64,000 bases of DNA. Source: JALZKA01 sp963734015 (GTDB lineage Bacteria > Actinomycetota > Thermoleophilia > Solirubrobacterales > 70-9). The DNA lies in the NCBI GenBank assembly GCA_963734015.1, contig CAVTFG010000024.1:62001-126000 (forward strand), in the 5' to 3' direction. The position numbers were made by a program, and so were the translations under genes. Shown here one piece after another: positions 46,067 to 54,378 of the stretch. Below the pieces are notes generated by a model that had not been told where the DNA came from, searched no databases, and worked only from the letters and a program-made list of their open reading frames with translations. Each line of letters begins with the position of its first letter. Positions within the stretch are counted from its first letter, which is position 1.

Positions 46067-47250
46067 GCGTCGCCACCGGCACACCGGCTCAGCCTGCCCG
46101 GCGCCGACGGCTCTCTGACGTCCTGGTCGCCTGGGCCCGGCCCCGGAGCTGCCCGCTCCCGACCATCGGCCATCCGCGAACCCGTGCGTGCCTCGCCGCC
46201 GCACACGTGGTGGCCGACCCGTCGGCGCCCGGCGATCCCGTGGCTGCGCCGGCCGTCGACTGGGAGGCGACGATGGCCTACCGGCGCCACCTCTGGTCTC
46301 ACGGAGTTGGCGTCGCCGACGCGATGGACACCGCGCAGCGGGGCGGCGCGCTCGGCTGGCCTCTCGCCCGGGAGCTGATCCGGCAGAGCGCCGCCGAGAG
46401 TCGGGGCGACCGGCGGGCAGCTCGCATGCGGGGCTGCCACGGACCAGCTCGAGCCCGACGCGCCGGCGTCGCTGGACTCGATCCGCGACGCTTACCTGGA
46501 ACAGTGCGAGCTGATCGAGGCCGAGGGCGCGACGGTCGTCGTGATGGCGAGCCGGCACCTCGCCGCTGCTGCGAGCGGGGCGGCCGACTATCGGGCCGTC
46601 TACGACGCCGTACTCGAGCGGTCGCGCGCCCCGTGATCCTGCATTGGCTCGGGGAGGTCTTCGACCCCGCGCTCGCGGGCTACTGGGGCTGCGCGGACCC
46701 GGTGGACTCCATCGACGTGGTCGCAGACCTGATCGCCGACCACCGCGGGCGCGTGGACGGGATCAAGGTGTCTCTGCTCGACGCCGGCCTGGAGGTGGCG
46801 CTGCGCCGGCGGCTGCCGGACGGCGTCCGCCTCTACACCGGCGACGACTTCAATTTCCCGGAGCTGATCCGGGGCGACGCCCACGGCGCGAGCGACGCCC
46901 TGCTCGGCGTGTTCGACGCGATCGCGCCCGTCGCGGCGGCGGCGCTGCGGGCGCTCGACGAGGGGGATCCGGAGCGCTTCGACCGCCTGCTGGCTCCGAC
47001 GGTTCCCCTCGCGCGCCACATGTTCGCCCCGCCGACCGCGCACTACAAGGTCGGCGTGGTCATGCTCGCGTATCTGAACGGGCACCAGGACCACTTCCGG
47101 ATGCTGGGCGGCCTCGAGGGCGCCAGGTCGATCGCCCACCTGGCCGACGTCGTGCGGCTCGCCGACGCCGCCGGCGCGCTCGCCGATCCCGAGCGCGCGG
47201 CCCGCCGGTTCCGCCCCGTGCTGCAGCTCGCCGGGGTGGACCAGCCGTGA
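46063..47250 (+). CDS. DUF993 family protein, aldolase-like TIM barrel (frameshifted)
   Basis: About 395 residues. N-terminal part AAAHVVADPSAPGDPVAAPA and TMAYRRHLWSHGVGVADAMD, a middle part in another frame with LACGAATDQLEPDAPASLDS and YLEQCELIEAEGATVVVMAS, then RPVILHWLGEVFDPALAGYW, DGIKVSLLDAGLEVALRRRL and RLYTGDDFNFPELIRGDAHG. Lysine in DGIKVS is a plausible Schiff-base residue, as in dihydrodipicolinate-synthase-like aldolases. The frame shifts near 46425 and returns near 46622. The gene is embedded among sugar dehydrogenases and isomerases, so it may cleave a keto-sugar acid. Biochemical function of the family is not known to me. Confidence 0.87.
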   Translation: MSVATGTPAQPARRRRLSDVLVAWARPRSCPLPTIGHPRTRACLAAAHVVADPSAPGDPVAAPAVDWEATMAYRRHLWSHGVGVADAMDTAQRGGALGWPLARELIRQSAAESRGDRRAARMRGCHGPARARRAGVAGLDPRRLPGTVRADRGRGRDGRRDGEPAPRRCCERGGRLSGRLRRRTRAVARPVILHWLGEVFDPALAGYWGCADPVDSIDVVADLIADHRGRVDGIKVSLLDAGLEVALRRRLPDGVRLYTGDDFNFPELIRGDAHGASDALLGVFDAIAPVAAAALRALDEGDPERFDRLLAPTVPLARHMFAPPTAHYKVGVVMLAYLNGHQDHFRMLGGLEGARSIAHLADVVRLADAAGALADPERAARRFRPVLQLAGVDQP

Positions 47251-48059
47251 ACGATCGCGGCCCGGAGCCGGAGCGGCTCAGCTTCAACCAGATGACCGCC
47301 GACCACCTGAGCCTCGGGGAGGTGGTGGAGGGGTGTGCGAGCGCGGGCATCCCCTGGGTGGGGCCCTGGCGCCACAAGCTGGAGCCGGGGTCCGCCGGGC
47401 TGATCCAGGCTGCTGGGCTACGGGTCTCGAGCCTCTGCCGGGGCGGTTTCTTTCCGGCCGCGAGCGAGGCCGACCGCCGCGAGCGCGACGCCGACAACCA
47501 CCGGGCGGTGGAGGAGGCCGCGGAGCTGGGCACCGAAGTCCTCGTGCTGGTTTGCGGCGGCGCCCGGGGTCCCGACCTGGAGGAGGCCCGCGCCGCGGTC
47601 CTGCGCGGCATCGAGCGGCTCGCGCCGCACGCGCACGATTGCGGTGTGGCGCTGGCGATCGAGCCGCTGCACCCGATGATGGTGGTCGAGCGCTCCGTGG
47701 TCGTCACGCTCGCTCAGGCCAACTCGATGGCCGAGCGGTTCGACCCTGACCGGGTCGGCGTGGTCGTCGACGCCTACCACGTCTGGTGGGACCCGGACGT
47801 CGAGCGCGAGATCGCGCGCGCGGGCGAGCGCATCCTCGGATTCCATGTCTCCGACTGGCTCGTGCCGACCACCGACCTCCTGGCCGGCCGGGGGATGATG
47901 GGCGACGGCGCGATCGACCTGCGGCGGCTACGCCGGGCGGTCGACGGCGCGGGCTACCGCGGCCCCATCGAGGTCGAGGTGATCAACCGGGAGCTCGCCC
48001 GGGAACCGGGCGCGGAGTTGATCCCCCGGGTCCGCGAGCGCTATCTGGCCTACGCCTAG
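47247..48059 (+). CDS. Sugar phosphate isomerase/epimerase-like TIM barrel (3)
   Basis: 270 residues from GTG 47247, which overlaps the DUF993 stop (GTGA). Begins LSFNQMTADHLSLGEVVEGC, then VSSLCRGGFFPAASEADRRE, VALAIEPLHPMMVVERSVV, VGVVVDAYHVWWDPDVEREI, ILGFHVSDWLVPT and GPIEVEVINRELA. Glu, Asp-x-x-His, His and Glu metal ligands are present. Third protein of this fold in the cluster; together with the DUF993 protein it ends the operon. Convergent with the lacI-type gene, whose stop is only a few bases away. Confidence 0.92.
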   Translation: MNDRGPEPERLSFNQMTADHLSLGEVVEGCASAGIPWVGPWRHKLEPGSAGLIQAAGLRVSSLCRGGFFPAASEADRRERDADNHRAVEEAAELGTEVLVLVCGGARGPDLEEARAAVLRGIERLAPHAHDCGVALAIEPLHPMMVVERSVVVTLAQANSMAERFDPDRVGVVVDAYHVWWDPDVEREIARAGERILGFHVSDWLVPTTDLLAGRGMMGDGAIDLRRLRRAVDGAGYRGPIEVEVINRELAREPGAELIPRVRERYLAYA

Positions 48060-48062
48060 CGA

Positions 48063-49094
48063 CTATGCCTCGCGCCGCGCCGTGGTCGAGCGCGGGACCA
48101 GGCGGTGCGGGAGGACGGTCTCGCGGGGCTCGTCGTCGCGCTCGCCGACGATCACGCGCCGGGCGGCGATCGCGCCGAACTGGTACAGCGGGATGTTGAC
48201 GGTGGTCAGGTCACTGAAGCGCGCCAGCCGCGTGTCCGTCATCCCGGCGACGGAAAGGTCCTCGGGGATCGCAACCCCCGCCTGCCGGAGCGCGGTCACC
48301 GCCCCGATCGCGGTCTCGTCGTTGGCGCCGATCAAGGCGTCCGGCAGTTGCGGGCCGGCCAGCATCCGCAGCGCGGCCGCGTGCCCCAGGTCGTAGCTGA
48401 AGTCACCCTCGTAGACCAGGTCGCACTCGAGGCTCGCACCTTCGATCGCCGCGCGGAAACCGGCCAGGCGCTGGTTCGAGGTGTGGAGGCCGTCGGGGCC
48501 GCCGATGAACGCGATCCGCCGGTGACCCAGCGAGATCAGGTAGTCCGTCAGGTCGTAGGCGGCGGCCCGGTTGTCGACGAGGACCCGCGGTCCCGCGACG
48601 TCGCGGGTCGCCAGGGACAGGACCTTCATCCCGCGGTCCCGTGCGCGATCGACGAGCGCGGCGAGGTCGGCGCCCCGCGCGTCGTCGGCGTAGCCGCTGC
48701 CGGCGAAGATCACGCCCTCGGCGTGGTAGTCGATCAGCAATCGCATCTGCTCCTGCTCCAGCTCGGTGCGCCGGTCGGCGTTGCAGACGATCGTCAGGTA
48801 CCCGGCCTTGGCGCCGACGTCCTCGATCCCGCGCGTGATCTCGGCGAAGTAGGGATCGACGATGTCGCCGACGATCACGCCGATGATCCGGCTGCGCTGC
48901 GTGACCAGGGCCCGGGCAAGGGCGCTCGGCGAGTACCCGAGCTCCTCCGCGGCCGCGAGCACCTTGTCGCGGGTGGCGTGGGCGACCGGATGGTCGGAGC
49001 GGTTCAGCACCCGCGAGGCGGTGGCGATCGACACCCCGGCGCGCCGGGACACCCCGGCCAGCGATGCCTTCGGTGGTTTGCTCTTCTCGGTCAT
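48063..49094 (-). CDS. LacI family transcriptional repressor
   Basis: 343 residues from ATG 49094. N-terminal helix-turn-helix SLAGVSRRAGVSIATASRVL with the hinge RDKVLAAAEELGYSPSALAR, then a periplasmic-binding-type ligand domain (RIIGVIVGDIVDPYFAEITR, GHRRIAFIGGPDG, PDALIGANDETAIGAVTALR, LSVAGMTDTRLARFSDLTTV). It lies between two sugar-gene groups, and palindromes with AAACG cores occur at the promoters on both sides. It should repress them until a pathway sugar binds. Upstream in-frame starts to 49199 are less likely. Confidence 0.95.
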   Translation of the reverse strand: MTEKSKPPKASLAGVSRRAGVSIATASRVLNRSDHPVAHATRDKVLAAAEELGYSPSALARALVTQRSRIIGVIVGDIVDPYFAEITRGIEDVGAKAGYLTIVCNADRRTELEQEQMRLLIDYHAEGVIFAGSGYADDARGADLAALVDRARDRGMKVLSLATRDVAGPRVLVDNRAAAYDLTDYLISLGHRRIAFIGGPDGLHTSNQRLAGFRAAIEGASLECDLVYEGDFSYDLGHAAALRMLAGPQLPDALIGANDETAIGAVTALRQAGVAIPEDLSVAGMTDTRLARFSDLTTVNIPLYQFGAIAARRVIVGERDDEPRETVLPHRLVPRSTTARREA

Positions 49095-49157
49095 CGCGGT
49101 CGGCGCGGCGGCCCGCCGCTCCGCGCGCGGCGCAAGGGTACTACGGCTGGAGGCTTT

Positions 49158-49173
49158 CGGGAATCGTTTTCCA
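49158..49173. promoter_or_regulatory. Weak LacI-type site O2
   Basis: Centre CG with arms around GGGAATC-GTTTTCC; 5 of 8 symmetric pairs match. It lies in the divergent region 65-80 bases from the lacI-type start, so could serve autoregulation. Confidence 0.35.
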
Positions 49174-49192
49174 CGGCGGTCCGAGGGGCTCC

Positions 49193-49222
49193 TTGACACC
49201 CTTTGAAAAGCTCCGATAGTGT
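49193..49222 (+). promoter_or_regulatory. Promoter of the aldehyde dehydrogenase operon
   Basis: TTGACA at 49193-49198, 18-base spacer, TAGTGT at 49217-49222. Same hexamer and spacing style as the promoter at 44846-44875. Confidence 0.65.
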
Positions 49223-49224
49223 GA

Positions 49225-49240
49225 CGGAAAACGTTAACCG
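49225..49240. promoter_or_regulatory. LacI-type operator O3
   Basis: CGGAAAAC-GTTAACCG: central CG and 6 of 8 symmetric pairs. It overlaps the expected transcription start of the aldehyde dehydrogenase operon, the same geometry as O1. Confidence 0.55.
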
Positions 49241-49303
49241 CCAGGCTCCGGACGCCCAGGGAGCGCCTCCGGGCGGCCGAGCACGCGAGGAGAGGTGGAT
49301 CGG

Positions 49304-50774
49304 ATGACGACCGAGTTGGACACGCGGCCCTGGGCGGGGAAGATCTTCGTCGACGGAGAGTTCCGCGCGGCCGAGGGATCGGCGGAGGCGCCCGTGATCG
49401 ACAAGGGGCGGGGCGAGGAGCTCGCGCGCGCGGGCGTGGCCTCGGCCTCGGACCTCGAGGGGGCGGTGGCGTCCGCCCGTGACGCCCAGCGCGCCTGGGC
49501 GGCCGAGCCGTATGACGTCCGCGCGGGCCTGCTGCGGCGGGTCGCGCAGCGCGTGGAGGAGCGCGGCGACGAGATCGCCGAGCTGATCGTCCGCGAGACG
49601 GGTTGCATCCGCGGCAAGGCGGACTACGAGGTGGGCGCGGGCGCGAACGAGCTCTGGGAGGCGGCCGGGCTGACCTCGCGGGCGACCGCCGAGGTGGTCC
49701 CGTCCCACAACCCGGGCAAGCTCAGCCTCGTCCAGCGCGTGCCCGTGGGCGTCGTCGGCGCGATCACCCCGTGGAACTTCCCGTTCGTCCTCGGGATGCG
49801 GGTGATCGCCCCCGCGATCGCACTCGGGAACACAGTCGTCATGAAGCCTGCCCCGCAGACGCCGATCACCGGCGCGCTCCTGATCGCGGAGATGTTCGCG
49901 GAGGCCGGGGCACCGCCAGGGATCCTCCAGGTGGTCGCCGGGGGCGATGAGATCGGCGAGCACCTGGTCGCGCACCCCGCGGTCCGGATGGTCCACTTCA
50001 CCGGGTCCTCCGAGGTCGGCCGCGAGATCGCGAAGATCGCAGGCGGCCAGCTCAAGCGGGTGTCGCTGGAGCTCGGCGGCAACAACGCCCTCGTCGTCCT
50101 CGACGACGCGGATCATCGAGGAGGCGACGATGATCGGCGCCTGGTCCGCGTTCCATTACCAGGGCCAGACGTGCATCACGGCGAGCCGGCACATCGTCGC
50201 CGAGAGCCTCTTCGATCGCTACGTCGAGCGCCTCGCCGAGCGCGCGAAGGCGATCACGGTCGGCGACCCGGCGTCGGAGGAGGTGGGCCTCGGCCCGATG
50301 ATCAGCGAGGAGCAGCGCGATCGCGGCCACGACATCCTCGAGCGCTCGATCGCAGCCGGCGCGCGCGTGGTCGAGGGCGGCAGCTACGAGGAGCTCTTCT
50401 ACCGGCCGACCGTCGTCGTCGACGTGACGCCGGACATGCCGGTCTGGCGCGAGGAGATCTTCGCCCCGGTCGCGCCGGTGATGGCGGCGGCCGGCGACGA
50501 CGAGGCGCTGGAGCTCACCAACGACACCGAATACGGTCTCGTGAACGCGGTCCTGACCGGATCGACCGAGCGGGGCCTCGCGTTCGCCGAGCGCGTGCGG
50601 TCCGGGATGGTGCACGTCAACGACTCGACCTGCCTGGACGAGGCGCACGTTCCGTTCGGCGGCATGGGTGCGTCGGGGCTCGGCGGCCGCTCGGGCGGCG
50701 AGGCGAATCTCGAGGAGTTCACCGAGCGGCGCTGGATCGGGGTCCAGCGCTCGGCGGTGGAGTACCCCTACTGA
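49304..50774 (+). CDS. NAD(P)-dependent aldehyde dehydrogenase (frameshifted)
   Basis: About 490 residues. N-terminal WAGKIFVDGEFRAAEGSAEA, then GVVGAITPWNFPFVLGMRVI, NTVVMKPAPQTPITGALLIA, FTGSSEVGREIAKIAGG and RVSLELGGNNALVVLDDAD (catalytic-base Glu). After an extra base near 50110 the frame continues EEATMIGAWSAFHYQGQTCI, where the Cys is the nucleophile, and ends VPFGGMGASGLGGRSGGEA. It resembles benzaldehyde/vanillin-type dehydrogenases. AGGAGAGG lies upstream of ATG 49304. In this context it probably oxidises an aldehyde from the sugar pathway or from the GMC enzyme. Confidence 0.93.
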
Positions 50775-50808
50775 GAATGCGGGACACTCGGGCGAGGATC
50801 CAGCGCAC

Positions 50809-52161
50809 GTGACCTGCGACCTGTTGGTGATCGGCGGCGGCGTCGCCGGCGCGACCGCCGCCGCCCACGCGGCCGACGCGGGCGCCGAGGTCGTCGTGGT
50901 CGAGAAGGACTCCCGGCTCGGCGGCTCCGGAGCGCTTTCCGCGGGGATCCTCTGGACGGCGCCGGACCGCGAGACGCTGAGCAGGGTCTGCCCGCGGGCG
51001 GACTCAGCGCTCGGCGAAGTGCTCGTCGACGGATACGACGCGGCGGTGGAGCGGGTGCGCGCGGCCGGCGTCGAGGTCAGCGAACGGTGGGACGGACAGA
51101 TGGGCTTCGGGGTCGCCCACCGGATCGACATCCACGGATGGCTCGAGGCGGCTCGCGAGCGAATCGAGAATGGGGGCCGGGTCGCGTTCGGCCGCGCGGC
51201 CGAGGCTCTGGTCGTCGATGGGGACGTCGTGCGCGGCGCCCGGGTCAGTGGTCCCGGCGGGACCGAGGAGCTGAGAGCGGGCGCCGTCCTGTTGGCGACA
51301 GGCGGCTTTCAGGGCAGCGCGGACCTGGCGCGTCTCCTGATCGGCGTGGGAGCCGAGCGCATGCCGGTGCGCGCGAACCCGAACAGCGTCGGGGACGGTT
51401 ATCGGATGGGCCTCGACGCCGGCGTCGCGCCCGGCGGCGCGCTCGACTCGTTCTACGGCCACCTGCTTCCGAGCCCGCTCCGGCGCCTCCGCCCGGAGGA
51501 CTATCTGCCCCTGACCCAGTACCACTCCCATGCTTGCGTGGTGGTCAACCTCTTCGGCCGCCGGTTCGCGGACGAGTCGCGCGGGGACGAGGTCACGAAC
51601 CAGGCACTCCTGCGACAGGTGGGCTCGCGCGGCGTCCTGCTCTGCGACGAACGCGTCCGCGTGGAGCACGCGGTCGGGCCGCCGTATCCGCACGGCCAGG
51701 ACGTTGATCGGTTCGCGGCGGCGCGGGCGTCCGGCGCTCGCGTCCTGAACGCGGACTCGCTCGACGAGCTGACCGACCGCGTGGGCCGCTGGGGGGTGAA
51801 CGCGCCGCGCTTGCGGCAGACGCTCGCGGACGTCGAGGCGGCGGCGGCAGGCTCACCGCCGGCTCCCGACGACGTCCTGATCCCGGGATCGCCCCCACCG
51901 CTCCGCCAGCCGCCGTTCCACGCGGTCGAGGTCCAGCCCTCGATCACCTTCACGTTCGGCGGGCTGCGCGGCGACGCCGACGGCCGCGCGCTCGACCCGC
52001 AGGGCCGGCCGGTGCCCGGGCTGTTCGTCGCGGGCGCCGACCTGGGCGGAGTCCAGGAGACCGGCTACGTCGGCGGGCTGGCGCTCGGCCTCGTCTTCGG
52101 CCCGCGCGCCGCCGACGCGGCGCTGGGCGCGACGCAGCCGGAGGCGGTGGCCAATGCCTGA
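50809..52161 (+). CDS. FAD-dependent oxidoreductase (fumarate reductase/ketosteroid dehydrogenase-like)
   Basis: 450 residues from GTG 50809. FAD motif CDLLVIGGGVAGATAAAHAA with VVVVEKDSRLGGSGALSAGI, a central GAVLLATGGFQGSADLARLL, and a C-terminal ITFTFGGLRGDADGRALDPQ followed by GLFVAGADLGGVQETGYVGG. This is the FAD_binding_2 fold of flavocytochrome-c fumarate reductases and 3-ketosteroid dehydrogenases. Likely oxidises or reduces a C-C bond in a small acid or keto compound. The GMC gene start overlaps its end by eight bases, so they are cotranslated. Confidence 0.9.
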   Translation: MTCDLLVIGGGVAGATAAAHAADAGAEVVVVEKDSRLGGSGALSAGILWTAPDRETLSRVCPRADSALGEVLVDGYDAAVERVRAAGVEVSERWDGQMGFGVAHRIDIHGWLEAARERIENGGRVAFGRAAEALVVDGDVVRGARVSGPGGTEELRAGAVLLATGGFQGSADLARLLIGVGAERMPVRANPNSVGDGYRMGLDAGVAPGGALDSFYGHLLPSPLRRLRPEDYLPLTQYHSHACVVVNLFGRRFADESRGDEVTNQALLRQVGSRGVLLCDERVRVEHAVGPPYPHGQDVDRFAAARASGARVLNADSLDELTDRVGRWGVNAPRLRQTLADVEAAAAGSPPAPDDVLIPGSPPPLRQPPFHAVEVQPSITFTFGGLRGDADGRALDPQGRPVPGLFVAGADLGGVQETGYVGGLALGLVFGPRAADAALGATQPEAVANA

Positions 52162-53770
52162 CGAGACTCCCGACGTCCTCATCATCGGGGCCGGCGCCTC
52201 GGGCGCGGTCGCGGCCAAGCGGCTCGTTGAGGAGGGCTTCGACGTCGTCTGTCTCGAACAGGGCGATTGGCCGGACTACACCCTGGCGCGCGCCGCCCAC
52301 CCCGACTACGAGCTGACCGCCGCGCGGGACTGGAACTGGGACCCGAACCTGCGCGCGGCCCCGGCCGACTACCCGGTCGACGACTCGGACTCCGACATCA
52401 CCGCGCTCATGTGGAACGGGGTCGGGGGCGGGACCGTGGTCTACGCAGCGCACTGGCAGCGCAACATGCCGTCCGACTTCCGGGTGCGCACGCTCGACGG
52501 GGTCGCCGACGACTGGCCGCTCACCTACGAGGACCTCGAGCCCTACTACGTCCGGGTCGAACGCGACTGGGGGGTCTCCGGCCTCGCCGGCGACACCGGC
52601 TTCCCCGGCGGGGAAGGGCCGCCGATGCCGCCGGTCCCCATGGGCGAGATGGGCCGCCGCGTCGCCCGGGCCCACAACGAGCTCGGCTGGCACTGGTGGC
52701 CCGCGCCGAACGCGATCGCCACCCGCCCGTACGGCCGCCTCAACGTCTGCGTCCAGCGGGCCGCCTGTCTGCGGGCCTGCGCCGACGGGGCCAAGGCGAG
52801 CGTCGACATCACGTACTGGCCGGACGCGATCGAGCGCGGCGCGAGGCTGCGCACGGGTGCTCGCGTGAAGAACCTGATCGTCGGCTCCGACGGGCTCGTC
52901 GAGGGCGCCCTCTACGTCGACTCCGACGGCGTCGAGCAGGTGCAGCGCGCCGCGGTCACCATCATCTGCGCCAACGGCGTGGGCACGCCCCGCCTGCTGT
53001 TCCTGTCGGCGACCGACGAGCAGCCCGACGGGCTCGCGAACTCGTCCGGGCTGGTCGGGAAGCGGTTGATGATGCATCCGTTCGGCACCGTCACGGGATT
53101 GTTCGAGGACGACCTCCGCTCCAATCAGGGCGCCTGGGGCCAGCACATCCACTCGCTCGAGTTCTACGAGACCGATCCGGAGCGGGACTTCGTCCGCGGA
53201 GCAAAGTGGGGGCTGCAGCCGACCGGCGGTCCCCTCGCGATGACGCAGGCCTACCCGTGGGGCGACGAGAACTCGATCTGGGGGTCGACGTTCCACGAGG
53301 AGATCCGGCGCCGGCTCGGCCACTCGGCGATGTGGGGGTTCATCTTCGAGGACCTGCCCGAGGAGGCGAACCGGGTCGAGCTCGACCCCGTACGCACGGA
53401 CGACCACGGGATCCCGGCGGCAAAGCTCTCCTACGAGATGTCGGAGAACTCGCGGCGGATGGTCGAGTTCCACGAACAGCGCGCGGAGGAGTCGCTGCGC
53501 GCCGCGGGCGCCTACGACGTGATCGTCGCGCCCCAGATCCGGGCGACCGGCTGGCACCTCCTCGGCACCTGCATCATGGGCGAGGATCCCGCGAGCTCCG
53601 TGGTCGACCCGTGGGGCCGGACGCACGACGTGCCGAACCTGTTCATCTTCGACGGCAGCGTCTGGCCGACGTCCTCGGGCATGAACCCGACCGCCACGAT
53701 CGCGGCGCTGGCGCTGCGGTTCACCGACCGGCTGATCGCCGAGCGCCGCGACCAGGAGCGCCCACTGTGA
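52154..53770 (+). CDS. GMC oxidoreductase (gluconate 2-dehydrogenase large-subunit type)
   Basis: 538 residues. FAD-binding VLIIGAGASGAVAAKRLVEE, ALMWNGVGGGTVVYAAHWQR, NVCVQRAACLRACADGAKAS, and a C-terminal GWHLLGTCIMGEDPASSVVD followed by NLFIFDGSVWPTSSGMNPTA; the His in GWHL and the Asn in GMNPT are the GMC active-site pair. Enzymes of this group oxidise sugars and sugar acids at the cell surface with an Fe-S or small-subunit partner. The small-subunit gene follows. I see no Tat signal peptide, so export may depend on the small subunit. Confidence 0.93.
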   Translation: MPDETPDVLIIGAGASGAVAAKRLVEEGFDVVCLEQGDWPDYTLARAAHPDYELTAARDWNWDPNLRAAPADYPVDDSDSDITALMWNGVGGGTVVYAAHWQRNMPSDFRVRTLDGVADDWPLTYEDLEPYYVRVERDWGVSGLAGDTGFPGGEGPPMPPVPMGEMGRRVARAHNELGWHWWPAPNAIATRPYGRLNVCVQRAACLRACADGAKASVDITYWPDAIERGARLRTGARVKNLIVGSDGLVEGALYVDSDGVEQVQRAAVTIICANGVGTPRLLFLSATDEQPDGLANSSGLVGKRLMMHPFGTVTGLFEDDLRSNQGAWGQHIHSLEFYETDPERDFVRGAKWGLQPTGGPLAMTQAYPWGDENSIWGSTFHEEIRRRLGHSAMWGFIFEDLPEEANRVELDPVRTDDHGIPAAKLSYEMSENSRRMVEFHEQRAEESLRAAGAYDVIVAPQIRATGWHLLGTCIMGEDPASSVVDPWGRTHDVPNLFIFDGSVWPTSSGMNPTATIAALALRFTDRLIAERRDQERPL

Positions 53771-53820
53771 GGCGGAGTCCGAAGGACGGAGCCGAGCTCC
53801 CGCCGTTGTTGAGGCGGCTT
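53769..53820. repeat. Two-hairpin intergenic repeat, copy 2
   Basis: Second copy of the 52-base element at 2861-2912. Hairpin 1 is GTCC-GAA-GGAC; hairpin 2 is CCGCC, loop GTTGTTGA, GGCGG. It starts inside the GMC stop codon and ends three bases before the GTG of the small-subunit gene, so it fills the whole intercistronic gap and could affect its translation. Confidence 0.6.
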
Positions 53821-53822
53821 GT

Positions 53823-54258
53823 GTGAGTGGCGGGCATGCGATCGGCGCGGAGCTGCGAGGCGTGTTCGCGGGGCTCGCCGACGTCCTGATCCCCGCGGGC
53901 GAGACGATGCCTTCGGGCGGCGAGGTTGCCCTCGAGCGGGGAGCGCTCGACGCCGTGCTGGCGGTCCGCCCCGACGTCGTGGCCGATCTCACCGGGCTCC
54001 TGGAGGCCGCCCGCGGGGCCGATCCCGCGGTCGAGGTCGAGCGCCTGCGTACCGAGGACGAGGCCGGGTTCGGCCTGCTGACGACCGTCGTCGCCGGCGG
54101 CTACTTCCTGGACGAGGGTGTGCGGCAGGCGATCGGCTATCGCGGCCAGGAGGCGATCCCGGCCGGAGCCGACGGACCCGCCCGACTACGAGCGCGACGG
54201 GCTACTCGCCGCGGTGGTCGAGCGCGGCCCGATCTACCGCCCGACACCCGCCTCGTAG
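53823..54258 (+). CDS. Gluconate 2-dehydrogenase subunit 3 family protein (frameshifted)
   Basis: About 144 residues. Small partner subunit of GMC-type dehydrogenases. Starts with LRGVFAGLADVLIPAGETMP, the family's characteristic opening, then EDEAGFGLLTTVVAGGYFLD and GVRQAIGYRGQEAIPA. An extra base near 54172 shifts the frame; after it PPDYERDGLLAAVVERGPIY and the stop at 54256-54258 give the expected short end. The open frame continuing to 54365 is an artefact of the shift. It has no clear Tat signal, though many homologs do. GTG start. Confidence 0.85.
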
Positions 54259-54301
54259 CGCACCTCGCCGGGCCGGTGGCCCAACGCTGCCGACTGATGC
54301 G

Positions 54302-54307
54302 TATTAT
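54302..54307 (+). promoter_or_regulatory. Minus-10 element upstream of malate synthase
   Basis: TATTAT, 12 bases before operator site A. No good minus-35 is visible. Confidence 0.4.
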
Positions 54308-54319
54308 CCTCCGGCGTGA

Positions 54320-54343
54320 TGCGGAAGGAACATTCCACAATAC
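54320..54343 (+). promoter_or_regulatory. Candidate IclR operator, site A (malate synthase)
   Basis: TGCGGAAGG...ATTCCACAATAC: shares 19 of 24 positions with site B at 60691. Lies just after the expected start point, so binding would block transcription of aceB. Confidence 0.6.
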
Positions 54344-54378
54344 AGAACACACGATGAATCCTTGAAAGGAGCGGGTCG

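Noticed and set aside
36836..48059. Assignment as a standard myo-inositol (iol) operon
   Set aside because: No recognisable iolB, iolC or iolD; Gfo/Idh and TIM-barrel proteins alone are not specific.
54259..54365. Coding continuation of the small-subunit gene to 54365
   Set aside because: The frame past 54172 is out of register; the corrected frame stops at 54258 and the continuation crosses the aceB promoter region.
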